Of a stretch of 64,000 nt of DNA, positions 26,539 through 36,095 are shown in pieces. The stretch's first letter is position 1; each line of letters begins with the position of its first letter. Below the pieces are notes generated by a model. It did no database searches and had not been told where the DNA came from. It saw only the letters and a program-made list of their open reading frames with translations. The stretch is from the NCBI RefSeq assembly GCF_000148645.1, contig NC_014541.1, positions 4,053,139-4,117,138 of the forward strand, read 5' to 3'. Position numbers and translations under genes: made by a program. Origin of the DNA: Ferrimonas balearica DSM 9799 (GTDB lineage: Bacteria > Pseudomonadota > Gammaproteobacteria > Enterobacterales > Shewanellaceae).

Positions 26539-28536
26539 ATGAAAGCGCAACTCTCCATGACTGCCCTGGCCATCCTCTCCGTGATGGCCCCGGCCCAGGG
26601 CGCCAGCTTCGCCCTGTCGCAAGCCAACACCCAGAGCCTGGACACCAGCAGCTGGGCCTGCAAACGCTGTGACGCGCCGCAGGCCAGCGGCACCATCGGC
26701 CTCAGCGCCGGTGCGGTGCAGAGCAACGACGACCACGTCGCCAACCGCTTCGGCGCCCGCGACGGTGCCGTGGCCGGGGTCAACGCCAACGCCACCCTCA
26801 ACGGTGACGAAGAGGGCCGCCTCGACCTCAACGCCGACCAGCTCGGTATGAGCAGCGGCTACGGCCAGGCCCGCTACCGCGACAACCACCTCGACGCCCA
26901 GTTTGACTACGCCAAGCTGCGCACCGTCGACGCCACCGCGCAAACCCAGTACGGCTTTGACGGCCGCAACCTGGTGGCACTGGACCAGCCCATCGACGTG
27001 GACCTGGAACAGCGCCGTGAGCGCACCGGCCTGGGTCTGGCCTATCAGGACGTGATGGCGGGCCTGAACTGGCGCACCTACGCCCGTTACGACCACGAGT
27101 CCAAAACCGGCTTCAAATCCAGCAGCACCAGCTTCATCAAGAGCCCGGTCAACATCGCTGCGCCGGTGGACACCACCACCCAGACCTTCAACGCCGGCGC
27201 TGAGCTGGGCGGTGAGCAGTGGCACACCGCAGTCAGCTACCAGGGCTCGCTGTTCGAGAACAGCTACGACGGCCTCTACAACGGTGAGCGCGGTGCGGTT
27301 CAGGCCCTGGCGCCGAACAACGAAGCGCACCTGGTGGCCCTGTCCGGCCAATACCGGATGGGCAAAACCCGCCTGACCGGTCGCCTGACTCAGGGCTGGC
27401 TGTACCAGAACGACACCGACTTCGTTGACCCGCTGGGCGCACCCAACGGCATCACCAACGCCAACGGCGAAGTGCGTACCCAGGGCGCCAACCTGCGCCT
27501 GACCAGCGCCCTCTCCGGAGTGCGTCTGGCCGCCAAGTACGACTACTCCGACCGCGACAACCGCACCCCGGTGTTCGCCTACGACCAGAGCCTGTCCATC
27601 GACAGCCTCAGCGGCACCGCGCGGATGAACACCCCGCTGGACATCACCCGTCACCGTTACGGACTGGACGCCAGCACCCGCCTGTCCCAGCGCGTGGCGC
27701 TGGAAGCGGGCTACCAGGGTGAGCGCACCGAGCGCAGCCACAGCGTGCGGGAAACCACCGAGGACAACACCGTCTGGGCCCGCACCCGGGTCAGCGCCAT
27801 GGACAACCTCGAGCTGGGCCTGAAAGCCAGCTACGGCCAGCGTGACGGCTCCCGTTACCAGGCCAGCGAAGCCACTTCCAGCGAAGACAACACCCTGCTG
27901 CGCAAGTACTACCTGGCCGACCGTGACCGCACCGAACTGAGCTTCGACGCCAGCTACAGCCCGTTCGCGGCGCTGAGCCTGGACGCCACCGTGCGCTACG
28001 CCAAGGACGACTACAGCGAGTCCGAGATTGGCCTGCTGGACGCCGACGACCTGAGCTACGACCTGTCCGCCAACTACCGCGTGACCGAGGCCCTGAACCT
28101 GCATGCGTTTGCCGGTCAGCAGTGGATTGAGTCCAACCAGGCGGGCAGCCAGAGCTTCGCCAGCGCCGACTGGACCTACCGCATCGAAGACCAGTTCGAC
28201 TACGCCGGTGTGGGCGCCAGCTACGGCGGCCTGATGGACGACCGCCTGACCGTGGGCGCGGACTACCAGTACACCGAGTCCAGCTCCGACACCCAGGTGT
28301 CCGAGGGCCAGCCCTACGGTGACTACTTCCAGTGGGCCCACAGCGTGCGCGCCTACGCCGATTACGCGGTATCCACCCGCACCAGCGTGCGCCTGGATTA
28401 CCGCTACGAACGCTACTACGACACCGATTATGCCGATGTCGCCAGTGACAGCATCCCCGGGCTTATCACCCTGGGCGACCTGGGCCACAACTACAACGCC
28501 CACCTGCTGATGCTGACCCTGACCTATTCGCTTTAA
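26539..28536 (+). CDS. dmsF: MtrB/DmsF/PioB-family outer-membrane beta-barrel porin
   Basis: 665 residues with a signal peptide (about 1-22). An N-terminal CKRC pair (C41, C44) is the CXXC characteristic of MtrB-type porins. The rest alternates aromatic amphipathic strands and ends in a C-terminal TYSL with an aromatic-rich strand, as in a large beta-barrel. It sheathes the decaheme cytochrome across the outer membrane. ATG 26539 is preferred over the adjacent GTG 26536. It lies 11 bp after dmsE. Confidence 0.92.
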   Translation: MKAQLSMTALAILSVMAPAQGASFALSQANTQSLDTSSWACKRCDAPQASGTIGLSAGAVQSNDDHVANRFGARDGAVAGVNANATLNGDEEGRLDLNADQLGMSSGYGQARYRDNHLDAQFDYAKLRTVDATAQTQYGFDGRNLVALDQPIDVDLEQRRERTGLGLAYQDVMAGLNWRTYARYDHESKTGFKSSSTSFIKSPVNIAAPVDTTTQTFNAGAELGGEQWHTAVSYQGSLFENSYDGLYNGERGAVQALAPNNEAHLVALSGQYRMGKTRLTGRLTQGWLYQNDTDFVDPLGAPNGITNANGEVRTQGANLRLTSALSGVRLAAKYDYSDRDNRTPVFAYDQSLSIDSLSGTARMNTPLDITRHRYGLDASTRLSQRVALEAGYQGERTERSHSVRETTEDNTVWARTRVSAMDNLELGLKASYGQRDGSRYQASEATSSEDNTLLRKYYLADRDRTELSFDASYSPFAALSLDATVRYAKDDYSESEIGLLDADDLSYDLSANYRVTEALNLHAFAGQQWIESNQAGSQSFASADWTYRIEDQFDYAGVGASYGGLMDDRLTVGADYQYTESSSDTQVSEGQPYGDYFQWAHSVRAYADYAVSTRTSVRLDYRYERYYDTDYADVASDSIPGLITLGDLGHNYNAHLLMLTLTYSL

Positions 28537-28551
28537 CCATTGAGGTGACCT

Positions 28552-31005
28552 ATGCAACGTCGTGACTTTCTCAAACTGAGTGCCACCGCCGGGGCGGTGT
28601 CCTGCCTGTCCGCCTGTGGCGGCAAAGATACCGAAAACGTCATCCCCGAGGTGCCGGCGGATGAGAACGTAAACTTCTCTGCCTGTCTGGTGAACTGCGG
28701 CTCCAACTGCCCGCTCAAGATCTTCAGCCAGGACGGCCGCATCGTCCGTGTTGAGACCGACCACTCCGGCACCGACCAGTACGGTGACCACCAGGTTCGC
28801 GCCTGTCTGCGTGGCCGCTCCATCAAGCAGCGTACCTACGCCGCCGATCGCCTCAAGGCCCCGATGAAGCGTAAAGCCGGCACCAAGCGTGGTGCAGGCA
28901 TGTACGAAGAGATCACCTGGGAGCAGGCCTTCGCCGAGATCGGCCAGAAGGTGATGGATCTGCAGGGCACCTACGGCCCGCGCTCCATCTACCACCACTA
29001 CGGTTCCGGCGCCTACTACGGCTTCGCCAGCAGCTCCTGCGTGCAGCGTGCCCTGCGCCTGTCCGGTGGCCACCTGAACTACTACGGCAACTACTCCTGG
29101 GCCCAGCTCAACGTAGCCAGCCCGGCCACCTTCGGCACCGGCGGCACCAGCGGTACCCGCCTGTCCGAGATCCGCAACTCTGACCTGGTGGTGGGCTTCG
29201 GCTTCAACCCGTTTGAGATCCGGATGTCCGGCTCCGGCGAGCAGATCGACTTCCTGCACGCCATCGAAACCCGTCGTCAGACCGGCGATCTGGAAGTGAT
29301 CATCGTTGACCCGCGCTACACCGACACCACCCTGGGTAAAGAAGACCAGTGGCTGCCGATCCGTCCGGGCACCGACGGTGCGCTGGCCGAAGCGATCGCC
29401 TACCAGATGATCAGCACCGGCTGGGTTGACCAGAACTCCAAAGCGTTCCTCGACAAGCACGCCATCGGTTACGACAAGGCGTCCCTGGAGCAGGCCAAAG
29501 TCGACAACCCGGACTACGCGGACCTGATCAACTCCGACGAGAACTACCACGACTACATCATGGGTGTCGGCATCTACTCCATGCCCCACACCCCGGAATG
29601 GGCTGCGGCCAAGTGCGGTGTTCCGGTGCGTCAGATCGAGGCCCTGGCCGACAAGATCATGAACGCCAAGACCCCCTACATCACCATCGGTGCCGGCTGT
29701 AACCGTCACGCCTGTGGTGAGCAGACCATGCGCGCCCTGTACATGCTGCCGATCCTGACCGGTAAGCTGGGTGAGAGCGGTGTGAACAACGGCGAACTGC
29801 CGCGCAACTTTGGTCTTGGCCGCTCCGGCATGAGCGCAGGCAGCAACCCGGAATCCGCTTCCATCTGCTTCCACACCTGGGCCGAAGCGATTGAGCGCGG
29901 TGAAGAGATGGACGCCCTCTCCGACGGCGTTAAGGGACTGGCAGACGGCGAGAAGCTGGGCGTGAACATCAAGGCGGTGTTCTCCTCCTCCGGTAACGCG
30001 CTGATCAACCAGCACTCCGAGATCAACCACACCCGTCAGATCCTGGAAGACGAATCCAAGTGTGAGCTGATTGTGGTGACTGACTGCTGGATGACCGCCA
30101 GTGCCCGATTCGCAGACTACATCCTGCCGGACACCACCTGGGTGGAATCCAACGACCTGGCCAACGACAGCTACGCCTCCGGCGAAACCGGCTACCTGAC
30201 CTTTATGTCCAGCAGCCTGGACCCGCTGTACAACTGCCGCAACCTGTACCAGATCGGTCTGGGCCTGGCTAAAGTGTTTGGCAAGGAAGCGGAGTACACC
30301 GAAGGCCGCAGCGAGCAGGAGTGGCTTGATCACCTGTACCAGGGCACCGTCTCCAGCAACCCGGAGCTGAACCTGCCGGCCACCTACTCCGAAGCACAGA
30401 AAGTGGGCTTCTACCGTCGCCACGCGCCGGACACCCACGTAGCGCTGAAAGACTTCGTCAAAGACGGCAAGGCGCTGTCCACCCCGTCCGGCAAGATCGA
30501 GATCTACTCCCTCGACTGGGCCAAGAAGCGCGCTGAATGGATCCCGGCGTCTGACAAAGACTACGACCAGATCACTCCGCTGCCCCACTACACCGAGGCG
30601 TGGCAGGGCTTTGAGGACACCGAAACCCGCGACGAATACCCGTTGCAGGTGGTGGGCTATCACACCAAAGGCCGCACCCACTCCAGCTACCACAACGTGG
30701 AATGGCTGCGCGAAGCGGTGGAAGACGCCGCATGGTTTAACCCGGCCGACGCCGCCAAATTCGGCATCAGCAAAGGCCAGATGATCACTCTGACCAGCCC
30801 GCAGGGCGCCATCCGCGTACGCGCCAAGATCACCCCGCGCGTCATGATGGGTGTTGTCGCTATGGCACAGGGCGCCTGGTACCAGGGCACCCGCGCCGGT
30901 GAAGTGGACCAGGGCGGCTGCATCAATGCGCTGACCAAGTACCACCCGACCCCGGTTTCCAAGGGCAACCCGCAGCACACCATCCGGGTAAAAGTGACCG
31001 CTTAA
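28552..31005 (+). CDS. dmsA: Extracellular DMSO reductase catalytic subunit (molybdopterin)
   Basis: 817 residues. The N-terminus has a Tat motif (RRDFLK) followed by a lipobox LSAC (C22), so it is probably a Tat-exported surface lipoprotein. [4Fe-4S] ligands are C45, C49, C53 and C85. NPFEIRMSGSGEQ and later WVESNDLAN and SYHNVEWL segments match DmsA of Shewanella type. It reduces DMSO (perhaps other S- or N-oxides) using electrons from DmsB. It sits in the order dmsE-F-A-B followed by a TorD-type chaperone, the known arrangement of the extracellular DMSO respiration operon. Confidence 0.92.
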   Translation: MQRRDFLKLSATAGAVSCLSACGGKDTENVIPEVPADENVNFSACLVNCGSNCPLKIFSQDGRIVRVETDHSGTDQYGDHQVRACLRGRSIKQRTYAADRLKAPMKRKAGTKRGAGMYEEITWEQAFAEIGQKVMDLQGTYGPRSIYHHYGSGAYYGFASSSCVQRALRLSGGHLNYYGNYSWAQLNVASPATFGTGGTSGTRLSEIRNSDLVVGFGFNPFEIRMSGSGEQIDFLHAIETRRQTGDLEVIIVDPRYTDTTLGKEDQWLPIRPGTDGALAEAIAYQMISTGWVDQNSKAFLDKHAIGYDKASLEQAKVDNPDYADLINSDENYHDYIMGVGIYSMPHTPEWAAAKCGVPVRQIEALADKIMNAKTPYITIGAGCNRHACGEQTMRALYMLPILTGKLGESGVNNGELPRNFGLGRSGMSAGSNPESASICFHTWAEAIERGEEMDALSDGVKGLADGEKLGVNIKAVFSSSGNALINQHSEINHTRQILEDESKCELIVVTDCWMTASARFADYILPDTTWVESNDLANDSYASGETGYLTFMSSSLDPLYNCRNLYQIGLGLAKVFGKEAEYTEGRSEQEWLDHLYQGTVSSNPELNLPATYSEAQKVGFYRRHAPDTHVALKDFVKDGKALSTPSGKIEIYSLDWAKKRAEWIPASDKDYDQITPLPHYTEAWQGFEDTETRDEYPLQVVGYHTKGRTHSSYHNVEWLREAVEDAAWFNPADAAKFGISKGQMITLTSPQGAIRVRAKITPRVMMGVVAMAQGAWYQGTRAGEVDQGGCINALTKYHPTPVSKGNPQHTIRVKVTA

Positions 31006-31024
31006 GATTTTGGAGAGATTGACC

Positions 31025-31642
31025 ATGAACGAACCCAAGCAGTACGGCTTTTACGTCGATACCACCAAGTGCACCGGCTGCAAGACCTGTCACGTGTCCT
31101 GCAAAGACCGCAAGGATCTGCCCAAGGATGTGAAATGGCGTCGTGTGTACGAATACGGCGGCGGCAGCTGGCAGGAGAACGCGGACGGCTCCGTTGAGCA
31201 GAACGTGTTCAGCTACTACGTCTCCATCGGCTGCAACCACTGCAGCAACCCGGTGTGTGTGAAGGCCTGCCCCACCGGCGCCATGCACAAGCGTCGCAGC
31301 GACGGCCTGGTGCACGTTGACCAGGGCATCTGCGTTGGCTGTGAAGCCTGTGCCCGCGCCTGTCCTTATGACGCCCCGCAGATCGACAAAGATCGCGGCG
31401 TGATGACCAAGTGCGACGGCTGCTACGAGCGCATCGCGGAGAACCGCAAGCCGATCTGTGTGGAATCCTGCCCGCTGCGCGCGCTGGACTTCGGCCCCAT
31501 CGACGAGCTGCGCGCCAAGTACGGCAGCAACGCGGACATCAACCCGCTGCCCTCTTCCAGCATCACCGCGCCCAACCTGTGCATTAAGCAAAACCGCAAT
31601 GCCCAGGCCGGTGGCGAAGTGCTGAACTGGTTCGAAGTGTAA
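31025..31642 (+). CDS. dmsB: DMSO reductase iron-sulfur subunit
   Basis: 205 residues with four ferredoxin-type cysteine clusters: CTGCKTCHVSC, CNHCSNPVCVKACP, CVGCEACARACP and CDGCYERIAENRKPIC-VESCP. It relays electrons to DmsA. It has no signal peptide, so it is presumably carried through the Tat pathway with DmsA. ATG 31025 has GGAGA upstream. The frame could be extended to 31010 but without a ribosome binding site. Confidence 0.93.
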   Translation: MNEPKQYGFYVDTTKCTGCKTCHVSCKDRKDLPKDVKWRRVYEYGGGSWQENADGSVEQNVFSYYVSIGCNHCSNPVCVKACPTGAMHKRRSDGLVHVDQGICVGCEACARACPYDAPQIDKDRGVMTKCDGCYERIAENRKPICVESCPLRALDFGPIDELRAKYGSNADINPLPSSSITAPNLCIKQNRNAQAGGEVLNWFEV

Positions 31643-31649
31643 AAACCCC

Positions 31650-31679
31650 AACGGGGGTCGGCGCCCGCCGGCCCCCGTT
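31650..31679 (+). repeat. GC-rich hairpin between dmsB and the chaperone gene
   Basis: The outer stem AACGGGGG/CCCCCGTT has a further GC-rich inner pairing. No T-run follows, so it is more likely an mRNA-stabilising or attenuating element than a full terminator. It would let dmsB be expressed above the chaperone. Confidence 0.6.
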
Positions 31680-31714
31680 ACGCTATCCTGACTCCATCGT
31701 TCGTGGAGACGCTT

Positions 31715-32323
31715 ATGACTGAACAGTTCCCTTACGCCGCGGTTGCCTGTGGCGTGCTGCATAATGTGCTTTACCGTAAACCCACCAGCGCCTTTCTGGA
31801 CGAGCTGAAAAGCGCCGAACTGCCCCAGCAGTGGCCGCAGTTTGGCAGCGACGTCAGCGCCGCCCTGGCGATGATCCAAACCAGCCTGGAGCAGGACGAT
31901 TTCGATGCCATCGAGCGTGACTACTACCAGCTGTTTGTGGGTCCGGGTCCGATGCAGGCCTACCCCTGGGGTTCGGTCTACACCGACAAGGAAAACCTGG
32001 TCTGCGGCGCCACCACCGTGGCATTCAAGCAGTTCTGCCGTGACCACGGCATCGCCTTTGAGCTGGCTCATAACGAGCCGGAGGACCATATCGGTCTGGT
32101 TCTGGCGGTGCTGGGCCAGTTGTTTGAGCAAGGCAATCAGGACGCGATCAAGGCCCTGCTGGCCCACCATCTGCTGCCCTGGAGCCACCGCGTTACCGAC
32201 GCCATGGCGGAACAGGCGCAAACCGGCCTGTACCGTGGCTTCGGTCAGCTGACCGCAGCCCTGCTTAAGGACTGGCAGACGACCCTGCAGGTGACGCCGG
32301 ATTCGATTCGGTTGTACAAATAA
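31715..32323 (+). CDS. dmsG: TorD/DmsD-family molybdoenzyme maturation chaperone
   Basis: An all-helical cytoplasmic protein of 202 residues. The family motif region ERDYYQLFVGPGPMQAYPWGSVYTDKE (E-x-x-F-x-G-P) is present, as is NEPEDHIGLVLAVLGQL. It would bind the Tat signal of DmsA until the cofactor is inserted. ATG 31715 follows GGAG. GTG 31703 would be an alternative. It lies 72 bp after dmsB on the same strand and ends at a strong bidirectional terminator. The symbol follows the Shewanella dmsEFABGH nomenclature. Confidence 0.88.
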   Translation: MTEQFPYAAVACGVLHNVLYRKPTSAFLDELKSAELPQQWPQFGSDVSAALAMIQTSLEQDDFDAIERDYYQLFVGPGPMQAYPWGSVYTDKENLVCGATTVAFKQFCRDHGIAFELAHNEPEDHIGLVLAVLGQLFEQGNQDAIKALLAHHLLPWSHRVTDAMAEQAQTGLYRGFGQLTAALLKDWQTTLQVTPDSIRLYK

Positions 32324-32353
32324 AAAAACCGCCCCGAGGGGCGGTTTTTTTTG
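32322..32353. terminator. Bidirectional terminator between the dms and nap operons
   Basis: ACCGCCCC/GGGGCGGT with a GA loop sits between a run of A's and a run of eight T's. It serves dmsG (plus) and napB1 (minus). Confidence 0.93.
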
Positions 32354-32365
32354 GCCTTTTCACCG

Positions 32366-32731
32366 TCAGAAATTGACGGCCTGGGGCACGTGGCAAGCGC
32401 GGCACTGGTAGTACTGGCCCGCCACTTTGCGGCCCTCGAAGTGGGTCGCTGCCATCTTATGTTTGCCACCGCGGTGGCAGTTGATGCAGCTGTTCTTATC
32501 AAGGTTGATCGGGTAATCCGCCTTATGGGGGATCACCGGCGGCTGGGCGATCACCGAACGCTCAACCGAGGTGCCTTTGGCCGGGTATTGCGGCAGCGGC
32601 GCCACCGGGGACATCTCGGCCACCGGCACCGCACCGCGCATCGATTCCGGTGCGCTCTGGCTCGGTTCGCCACCGGACTGACAGCCCGCCAGGGCCAACA
32701 CCAGGGTGATCAGCGACAGGGTCTTTTTCAT
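32366..32731 (-). CDS. napB: Compact lipoprotein NapB-like diheme cytochrome, copy 1
   Basis: 121 residues. It carries a lipoprotein signal with lipobox LAGC (about residue 17), then PPVIPHKADYPI and two heme motifs CINCH and CRACH, ending CHVPQ as in NapB. The 28 residues from the first to the second heme Cys are fewer than in the third copy of this window (35). NapB passes electrons to NapA in the periplasm. Here it would be anchored to a membrane. GAGGAG precedes ATG 32731. It follows napA1 by 10 bp. Confidence 0.85.
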   Translation of the reverse strand: MKKTLSLITLVLALAGCQSGGEPSQSAPESMRGAVPVAEMSPVAPLPQYPAKGTSVERSVIAQPPVIPHKADYPINLDKNSCINCHRGGKHKMAATHFEGRKVAGQYYQCRACHVPQAVNF

Positions 32732-32741
32732 GGTGTGCTCC

Positions 32742-35222
32742 TCAGGCCTTGGTCACTTTGACAGGGGTCTTCTTGAAATCGGTCTCTTTCGAGATCGGGT
32801 CGGTGGCATCCAGAATCAGCTTGTTAACCAGCTGGCTGGAGTCAAAGAAGGCCATAAACACCACACCACGGGGCATGGTATTGCGGTTTTTGGTGCTCAC
32901 CCGGGTGCGCACTTCGCCACGGCGGTTGGAGACGATCACCTCATCGCCGTCCACCAGGCCACGGTCCGCCGCATCATCGGCGTTCATCACCACCTGGGCA
33001 TGGGGCACCGCTTTGCGCAGCTCCGGAATGCGGGTGGTCATGGTGCCGGTGTGCCAGTGCTCCAGCACGCGGCCGGTGCACATCCACAGGTCGTGTTCGG
33101 CGTCCGGGCTCTCTGCCGGCGGCTCGTAGTCGTTGGCGATGATCACCGCCTTGCCATCCGGTTTGCCGTAGAACTGGAAGCCGGTACCGGCTTCGACGTA
33201 CGGGTCCAGCCCTTCACGGAAGCGCCACAGGGTCTCTTTGCCCTTCACCACCGGCCACACCAGGCCTTCACCGAAGTAGGCGTCGAAGTCGCCCAGATCG
33301 TGACCATGGCCACGGCCAAAGCTGGCGTACTCTTCAAACAGACCCTTCTGCACGTAGTAACCGAACACCTGGTTCTCGTCGTTGAAGCGGCCCTTGCACT
33401 CGCGGGTGTGGTACTTGTCGATCTCGCCGTTGGCGAAGATCACCTCGTACAGGCTCTTGCCCCGGTACTGCGGCGCCAGCGCCAGCAGCTCTTCCGGCCA
33501 CACATCTTCCATCACAAAGCGCTGGGAGAACTCCATCACCTGGCGCAGGTCAGAGCGGGCACCAGCCACCGGTTTCACCATCTGGTGCCAGTACTGGCCA
33601 CGACGCTCACCGTTGCCGTAGGCGCCCTCTTTCTCCACCCACATGGCAGTGGGCAGCACCAGATCCGCCATGGAAGCGGTGACGGTCATGTAGGCGTCAG
33701 AGACGGTGATGAAGTTGTCCGGGTTGGTAAAGCCCGGCAGCGCTTCTTCGTTGATGTTCGGACCCGCCTGCAGGTTGTTGGTGCACTGGGTCCAGTAGCA
33801 GTTCATCACCCCATCCTTCAGCATGCGGCTGTGCTGGACGGCGTGGAAACCTGGCTTAGCCGGGATGGTGCCAGCAGGCACTTTCCAGCGGGCTTCGGTC
33901 AGGGCGCGGTGCTTGTCGTTCATCACCACCATGTCGGCGGGCAGACGGTGGGCAAAGGTGCCCACTTCCCGGGCAGTACCGCAGGCGGAGGGCTGGCCGG
34001 TCAGGGAGAAGGGGCTGTTGCCCGGCTCGGAGATTTTGCCGGTCAGCAGGTGCAGGTTGTAGATGGAGTTGTTGGCCCAGACACCACGCACATGCTGGTT
34101 GGCCCCCATGCACCACAGACTCATCACTTTGCGTTTCGGGTCGGCGTAGACCTTGGCCAGTTTCACCAGCGCATCAGCGGGCACACCGGTGTGCTCGACG
34201 GTGTACTCCAGCGAGAACTTCTCCAGGAACGCGGCGTACTCTTTGAAGCTGATGCCGGTGGTTTTGCCGGAGCCCGGGTTCTTGGCCGCTTTCTCACGGG
34301 GATCTTCCGGGCGCAGGCCGTAGCCGATGTCACCCTGAGCCATGGCGAACTTGGTGTGTTTGTTGACAAAGTCCCAGTTCACCGCGTCGTTCTGGATGAT
34401 GTAGTTGGCGATGTAGTTGAGCAGGATCAGGTCGGACTGCGGGTGGAACACCATGCCGTTGTCGGCGATGTCGAAGCTGCGGTTCTGGAAGGTGGACAGT
34501 ACATGCACTTCGCAGCCCTTATGGGACAGGCGGCGGTCGGTGATGCGGTTCCACAGCACCGGGTGGGCTTCGGCGGCGTTGGAGCCCCACAGCACGAAGG
34601 CATCAGCGTGGTCGATGTCGTCGTAGCAGCCCATTGGCTCATCAATGCCGAAGGCGCGGAGGAAGGCCACTACGGCAGAGGCCATGCAGTGACGGGCATT
34701 GGGGTCGATGTTGTTGGAGCGGAAACCGGCCTTCATCAGTTTGGCGGCGGCGTAGCCTTCCCACACGGTCCACTGGCCGGAACCGAACATGCCCACGGAG
34801 GTGGGGCCTTTGGCTTTGAGGCTGGCTTTCCAGCGCTTGGCCATCTCGTCGTAGGCGCGGTCCCAACTGACCGGGGTCAACTCGCCGTCTTTGGCGTACT
34901 CGCCATTTTTCATCCGCAGCAGCGGGGTGCTGAGGCGGCCTTCACCGTACAGTACTTTGGACAGCATGGAGCCTTTTACACAGGCCATGCCCTTGTTGAC
35001 CGGGCTGTCCGGGTTGCCCTTGGTGGCAACAACGCGGTTGTCGCGGGTGCCCACCAGGATGTTACAGCCCACGCCACAGAAGCGGCATGGCGCCTTGTCC
35101 CAGTGCAGGTTGTCGTCGCCTTCGGCGGCTTGCACCATGCGGGTGGGCAGTACAGCCCCGGCAGCCGTGGCGGCCGCCAGTGCCGCGTTGGCCTTGATAA
35201 AGTGTCGGCGATCCAATTTCAT
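32742..35222 (-). CDS. napA: Periplasmic nitrate reductase catalytic subunit, copy 1
   Basis: 826 residues. A Tat signal (RRHFIK) is followed by [4Fe-4S] ligands C46, C49, C53 and C81 ([12 protein letters not shown]) and the molybdenum ligand C179 in [39 protein letters not shown] and NVLEHWHTG-type segments are those of NapA. It reduces nitrate to nitrite. The ATG overlaps the napD1 stop (ATGA). It is nearly identical to napA2 (36096-38576) over most of its length, at protein and DNA level, which indicates recent duplication or gene conversion. Confidence 0.93.
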   Translation of the reverse strand: MKLDRRHFIKANAALAAATAAGAVLPTRMVQAAEGDDNLHWDKAPCRFCGVGCNILVGTRDNRVVATKGNPDSPVNKGMACVKGSMLSKVLYGEGRLSTPLLRMKNGEYAKDGELTPVSWDRAYDEMAKRWKASLKAKGPTSVGMFGSGQWTVWEGYAAAKLMKAGFRSNNIDPNARHCMASAVVAFLRAFGIDEPMGCYDDIDHADAFVLWGSNAAEAHPVLWNRITDRRLSHKGCEVHVLSTFQNRSFDIADNGMVFHPQSDLILLNYIANYIIQNDAVNWDFVNKHTKFAMAQGDIGYGLRPEDPREKAAKNPGSGKTTGISFKEYAAFLEKFSLEYTVEHTGVPADALVKLAKVYADPKRKVMSLWCMGANQHVRGVWANNSIYNLHLLTGKISEPGNSPFSLTGQPSACGTAREVGTFAHRLPADMVVMNDKHRALTEARWKVPAGTIPAKPGFHAVQHSRMLKDGVMNCYWTQCTNNLQAGPNINEEALPGFTNPDNFITVSDAYMTVTASMADLVLPTAMWVEKEGAYGNGERRGQYWHQMVKPVAGARSDLRQVMEFSQRFVMEDVWPEELLALAPQYRGKSLYEVIFANGEIDKYHTRECKGRFNDENQVFGYYVQKGLFEEYASFGRGHGHDLGDFDAYFGEGLVWPVVKGKETLWRFREGLDPYVEAGTGFQFYGKPDGKAVIIANDYEPPAESPDAEHDLWMCTGRVLEHWHTGTMTTRIPELRKAVPHAQVVMNADDAADRGLVDGDEVIVSNRRGEVRTRVSTKNRNTMPRGVVFMAFFDSSQLVNKLILDATDPISKETDFKKTPVKVTKA

Positions 35223-35488
35223 CCGTTGTTTTCCCCCAGCTCGTCCAGGTTTTCTACCCGGTGGTAGGTCAATGAGGCAGACAGCACACCGGGCAGCGCA
35301 GACAGCGCATGCATGCCGGTTTGCAGGTCAACTCGGTTGTTTCGCTCCAGGGTCACCACCAGCTTGCCCTCTTCCGTCGCAGCATGGATCTCGGCGCCTT
35401 CCATCGCAGTGATGGCCTCACACACCGAAGCGCGCGACTCAGCGCGGCAATGCACCACCAAAGCGGCAATGTGATATTCGTTTGACAC
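35219..35488 (-). CDS. napD: NapD chaperone, copy 1
   Basis: 89 residues, a small cytoplasmic chaperone that binds the NapA Tat signal. Conserved features are an opening [27 protein letters not shown] and an [15 protein letters not shown] ending. It starts at GTG 35488 with GGGAGAG upstream. It is the first gene of napDAB1, about 60 bp downstream of a NarP-like palindrome. Confidence 0.9.
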   Translation of the reverse strand: MSNEYHIAALVVHCRAESRASVCEAITAMEGAEIHAATEEGKLVVTLERNNRVDLQTGMHALSALPGVLSASLTYHRVENLDELGENNG

Positions 35489-35547
35489 AGGGCTCTCCCA
35501 TCACGAAACAGACGGCACATGATGGGTTTCGGGGCGGGACAGAGGTA

Positions 35548-35563
35548 TACCCCAAGGGGGATA
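35548..35563 (-). promoter_or_regulatory. NarL/NarP-like 7-2-7 palindrome upstream of napD1
   Basis: TACCCCAAGGGGGATA is two facing heptamers close to TACYYMT with a 2-nt gap. It lies 60-75 bp upstream of the napD1 GTG, the same distance as the better site before napD2. No narP is in the window. Confidence 0.5.
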
Positions 35564-35577
35564 AATGAGGGAAAAGA

Positions 35578-35604
35578 GGGTGCCAAATCAAACTATTGGC
35601 ACCC
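35578..35604 (-). terminator. Hairpin terminator after napDAB2
   Basis: The stem GGGTGCCAA/TTGGCACCC is 9 bp with a 9-nt loop. On the minus strand it is followed by CTCTTTTC. It lies between napB2 and the napD1 control region. The roughly 110 bp between it and napB2 carry no gene. Confidence 0.65.
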
Positions 35605-35716
35605 TTTAAGTAAAGGCTTTCACGCCACGCAGGGCGGGGTGGGATCCACCTCAACCCGCACAGCAAAGTGATGGCGGGATCACGCCCCACTGGCACGGCC
35701 TGCGGGGCGCTGTGGC

Positions 35717-36085
35717 TCAGAAGTTACGGGCCTGGGGCACGTGGCAGACCTGGCACTGGTAGTACTTTCCGGCCACCTTGCTGCCCTCAAAGTGGCTGGC
35801 CGCCATCTTCTGTTTGCCACCACGGTGACAGCTGATGCAGCCGTTTTTATCCAGGGTAATCGCATAGTCGGCGGAGTGCGGAATCACCGGCGGCTGGCCG
35901 ATGGACACCACCTCAACGGCGCTGCCTTTGGCCGGGTAATCCGGTATGGCCGCCACCGGCGCAGTGCTGGCGACCGGCACCTCACCGCGCAGCGACTGCG
36001 GCACCGGCTGGCCATTGTCCGAGTTGCTCTGGCATCCGCTCAATCCCACCAGAACGGCCATCAGGGTCAGTGTTTTTTTCATCAT
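35717..36085 (-). CDS. napB: Compact lipoprotein NapB-like diheme cytochrome, copy 2
   Basis: 122 residues. The lipobox is LSGC (about residue 18). PPVIPHSADYAI and heme motifs CISCH and CQVCH follow, then CHVPQARNF. It shares the short inter-heme spacing of copy 1 and is clearly its paralogue, but is more diverged than the two napA genes are from each other. GAGGAGG precedes the double ATG at 36085/36082. Confidence 0.85.
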   Translation of the reverse strand: MMKKTLTLMAVLVGLSGCQSNSDNGQPVPQSLRGEVPVASTAPVAAIPDYPAKGSAVEVVSIGQPPVIPHSADYAITLDKNGCISCHRGGKQKMAASHFEGSKVAGKYYQCQVCHVPQARNF

Positions 36086-36095
36086 CCTTTCCTCC

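Noticed and set aside
26431-31038. A 1535-codon minus-strand frame opposite the dms operon
   Set aside because: It is antisense to dmsE-dmsA, whose heme motifs, Tat signal and cluster ligands are unambiguous. Its translation is low complexity (V, G, A, H, Q rich), as expected for the antisense of GC-biased codons.
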